Below are positions 5,062 through 6,669 of a stretch of 6,669 bases of DNA, in pieces. Under the pieces are notes generated by a model, which saw nothing but the letters and a program-made list of their open reading frames with translations, did not search any database and was not told the origin of the DNA. The stretch is taken from contig JAGLNY010000057.1 in the NCBI GenBank assembly GCA_023139255.1, positions 1-6,669 of the forward strand. The letters run 5' to 3'. How positions within the stretch are numbered: the stretch's first letter is position 1; each line of letters begins with the position of its first letter. The translations under genes and the position numbers were made by a program. This DNA is from Spirochaetales bacterium (GTDB lineage Bacteria > Spirochaetota > Spirochaetia > JABMQR01).

Positions 5062-5958
5062 GAGTTCTATGGCGGTGGGCTATTACCGAGCGCGACTCCG
5101 GAACCGATCGTGTATGCGGTCAAGGAAGCTCTCAAGTGCAAAGCTGATAGACATGACTTCAGACCGACCCCCCACGATCAGACTAAATGGGGTGGTACAC
5201 CATGGAACATCAACGAAATCATGCTCGTTGCTGGAGCGGCCTATTGCTGGGATCCTGAGCCGGATATGGATGATCTCTGGAAGAAATGGAGCATTCGAAG
5301 ATTCGGGCATAAGGCGGCGGAAATACTTTTACCGATACTTAAAAAAAGTTATACATTGATGTCTAAAGGCTTTACCATAGAGAAATTAGATGTTTTGTAC
5401 GGTTGGCATCTAGCTCCGAAAGCATGGCTTGGGATAACAAAGACAAACTATAATCGCTTTGATCTCTTCCGGAAGCCGGGAATACGACTTGTTAACAAAA
5501 CTGAAGATGATGAAATTTTCTCCAATGAATACGCTGCCTGGCAGTGTGGATCTCAATCCGTGCCGATTGCTGATGTAAGAAACGACCAGTGGGAAGCAAT
5601 GATTTTGATTGAACGTGGGCTGAATGCTATAGAACTGGCCAAGACCTATCTAAAATCCGATGATTACGATTATTTGCATGAGATCTATGATAATGCGGAA
5701 GTAATACTTAAAGCAGTCATGCTCTGCTGCGAAGGGGCCTATACTACCCAGATCATGCTCGACAATTATGACAATGTAGATAACCCGAAAGATATATTTG
5801 AAGAAGCACTAAAAAACCTTACGCAATATGCGGATGTTGTACTTTCGCGAAAAGGTCATTCGTTTTTACGTGCGCGAACCGGAGAACCGGCTCTCTATGA
5901 GGCACTACGCGAGATTGCCCAAGGTTATAGGGAAAAGGGGAATAATAGAGAACAGTAG
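5062..5958 (+). pseudogene. Putative glycoside hydrolase, C-terminal part (fused to AraC remnant)
   Basis: About 298 residues continue in frame from the AraC remnant to a stop at 5958. Landmarks are TPEPIVYAVKEALKCKAD, TKWGGTPWNINEIMLVAGAA, YCWDPEPDMDDLWKKWSIRR-FG and a long run of amphipathic helices with ERGLNAIELAKTYLKSDDYD. The stretch 'asparagine-glutamate ... W-D/N-P-x-x-D-x-(D/E)-x-L-x-x-x-W ... R-x-F-G' is the kind seen after the barrel in large carbohydrate-active enzymes (GH20, GH67, DUF4838-like proteins), followed by helical C-terminal domains. I recognise it only at that level; no catalytic residues can be assigned. The N-terminal and main catalytic parts are missing, so it is a broken gene even though the joined frame has 507 codons. 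Its presence beside AraC regulators suggests the locus once handled glycosides. Confidence 0.5.
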
Positions 5959-5990
5959 AGAGTTGATAGTTCTTGTTGAAGTACAAATAA

Positions 5991-6320
5991 TGGAAATTGC
6001 AGCTTACCTACCTTTTTATTGCCCATAATCTGGCGGTAGTAAGATATATCAGCGACCGGGTGGCAGTAATGTATGTTGGTAAAATCGTTGAGCTTTCGGA
6101 AACGAAGAATTTATTCAGCACTCCCAAACATCCGTATACAGAAGCACTGTTGTCCGCGGTGCCAAAACCTGATCCAAAACTAAGGGCAAAACGGGGGGAA
6201 CTGCTTAAGGGCGACATTGCCGATCCTGCAAATCCTCCAAGCGGTTGCTACTTTCATTCACACTTCGCCGCATGTCATTTTGCCGAGACATTGGAATTAG
6301 CCGGGTCGAAGAGGGCATAG
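5991..6320 (+). pseudogene. OppF/DppF-type ABC transporter ATPase, C-terminal fragment with internal deletion
   Basis: The frame starts abruptly after a stop at 5988-5990, then reads LTYLFIAHNLAVVRYISDRV, VMYVGKIVELSE, HPYTEALLSAVPKPDP and NPPSGCYFH. This is the end of the ATP-binding domain, with the H-loop histidine (IAHNL), plus the Opp/Dpp-specific C-terminal extension. Walker A, the ABC signature and Walker B are all absent, so it cannot hydrolyse ATP. After SGCYFH the family normally has a Cys-rich stretch of about 30 residues before the closing H-(F/Y)-V-A-C-H-F-A-E-x-L segment. Here the protein jumps directly to SHFAACHFAETLEL, so an internal deletion has removed the middle of the motif. 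The end (stop 6318-6320) looks natural. In intact systems it would power uptake of peptides or oligosaccharides. Confidence 0.8.
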
Positions 6321-6352
6321 AAGTGTTTTCGGGTTATTTAGACCATGGGATA

Positions 6353-6669
6353 ATGAATTATTATCACTTGCTGGTGATAATCAAGGGCTGCTTTGACAAT
6401 ATCAATCATGAATGGTTACAATCACACATTCCAATGGATAAAAGAATCATGAAACGATTCTTACAATCGGGCTATATATATGAAGGAAAACTTTTTCCCA
6501 CGGAGACAGGTTCACCACAGGGAGGAGCAATCTCAAGTCTGTATGCTAACATGGCATTGGATGGTCTTGAAAAAATTATTCAGGAAAAATACCATCGGAA
6601 CTCAAAAGGTACTATTACAAACCATTATCGGGCTAAAACGAAAGTAAATCTGGTTCGATATGCTGACGA
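6353..6669 (+). pseudogene. Group II intron reverse transcriptase/maturase, catalytic-core fragment (runs off window)
   Basis: The frame gives IKGCFDNINHEWL, then MDKRIMKRFLQSGYIYEGKL, TGSPQGGAISSLYANMALDG and, at the very edge, VRYAD. These are reverse transcriptase motifs of group II intron proteins in order: (D)IKG-CFD, the GSPQGG box and the start of the YADD catalytic box. Upstream of 6380 the protein loses similarity. The expected D-I-K-G reads I-I-K-G, and removing one A near 6379-6380 (GGTGATAATC) would restore G-D-I-K-G, so a one-base insertion is likely. No ribosome binding site or RT N-terminus is present. The open frame only extends left into the ABC fragment in another frame. The maturase and X domains, if they survive, lie beyond the window. 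It is on the opposite strand to the intron 5' part at 1150-1765. Confidence 0.82.

Noticed and set aside
1..6669. CRISPR array, tRNA genes or replication origin
   Set aside because: No regularly spaced repeats, no cloverleaf with a TTCRANNC T-arm and no cluster of DnaA-box-like 9-mers was seen.

Overview
The window reads like an accessory, decaying stretch of a Clostridia-type Firmicute chromosome. The pointers are strong purine-rich ribosome binding sites, sigma-A-like promoters, a bacterial group II intron family common in Clostridia, UroD-like methyltransferase-family proteins, AraC regulators and an Opp/Dpp-type ABC transporter remnant. The organism is an inference; nothing in the window (no rRNA or other marker) fixes it.

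Layout, left to right. (1) 1-383, minus strand: a small promoter-led operon with an antitoxin-like 57-residue protein and an unrecognised gene cut by the window edge. (2) 457-1150, minus strand: a row of broken pieces laid end to end. They are the C-terminal half of a PIN-domain (VapC-type) toxin, the C-terminal quarter of a UroD-family protein, a 98-bp inverted-repeat element, and the active-site piece of a tyrosine recombinase. (3) 1150-1765, minus strand: the 5' part of a group II intron, from its GUGCG 5' end to the first codons of its reverse transcriptase. It sits just downstream of an intact UroD-family gene. (4) 1790-3965: a divergent pair, the UroD-family gene (minus) and an AraC regulator (plus). 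This is the one clearly intact unit. (5) 3986-4150, minus strand: a promoter-led 54-residue ORF of unknown function. (6) 4311-5958, plus strand: a second AraC-type regulator, frameshifted near its N-terminus, missing its last helix-turn-helix and fused in frame to the C-terminal part of what looks like a glycoside hydrolase. (7) 5991-6320: the C-terminal end of an OppF/DppF-type ABC ATPase with an internal deletion. (8) about 6353-6669: the catalytic core of a group II intron reverse transcriptase, running off the right edge.

The intact logic is small. An AraC regulator probably controls the divergent UroD-family gene, whose relatives are corrinoid- or methyl-transfer-linked. The hydrolase and peptide/sugar transporter remnants suggest the neighbourhood once belonged to a carbohydrate or glycoside utilisation locus. 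The most interesting structural observation is that the two group II intron pieces, on opposite strands at 1150 and about 6380, have the geometry expected if the DNA between them had been inverted. The chain of in-frame and out-of-frame gene fusions gives several precise breakpoints that could be tested, including the possibility of assembly error.
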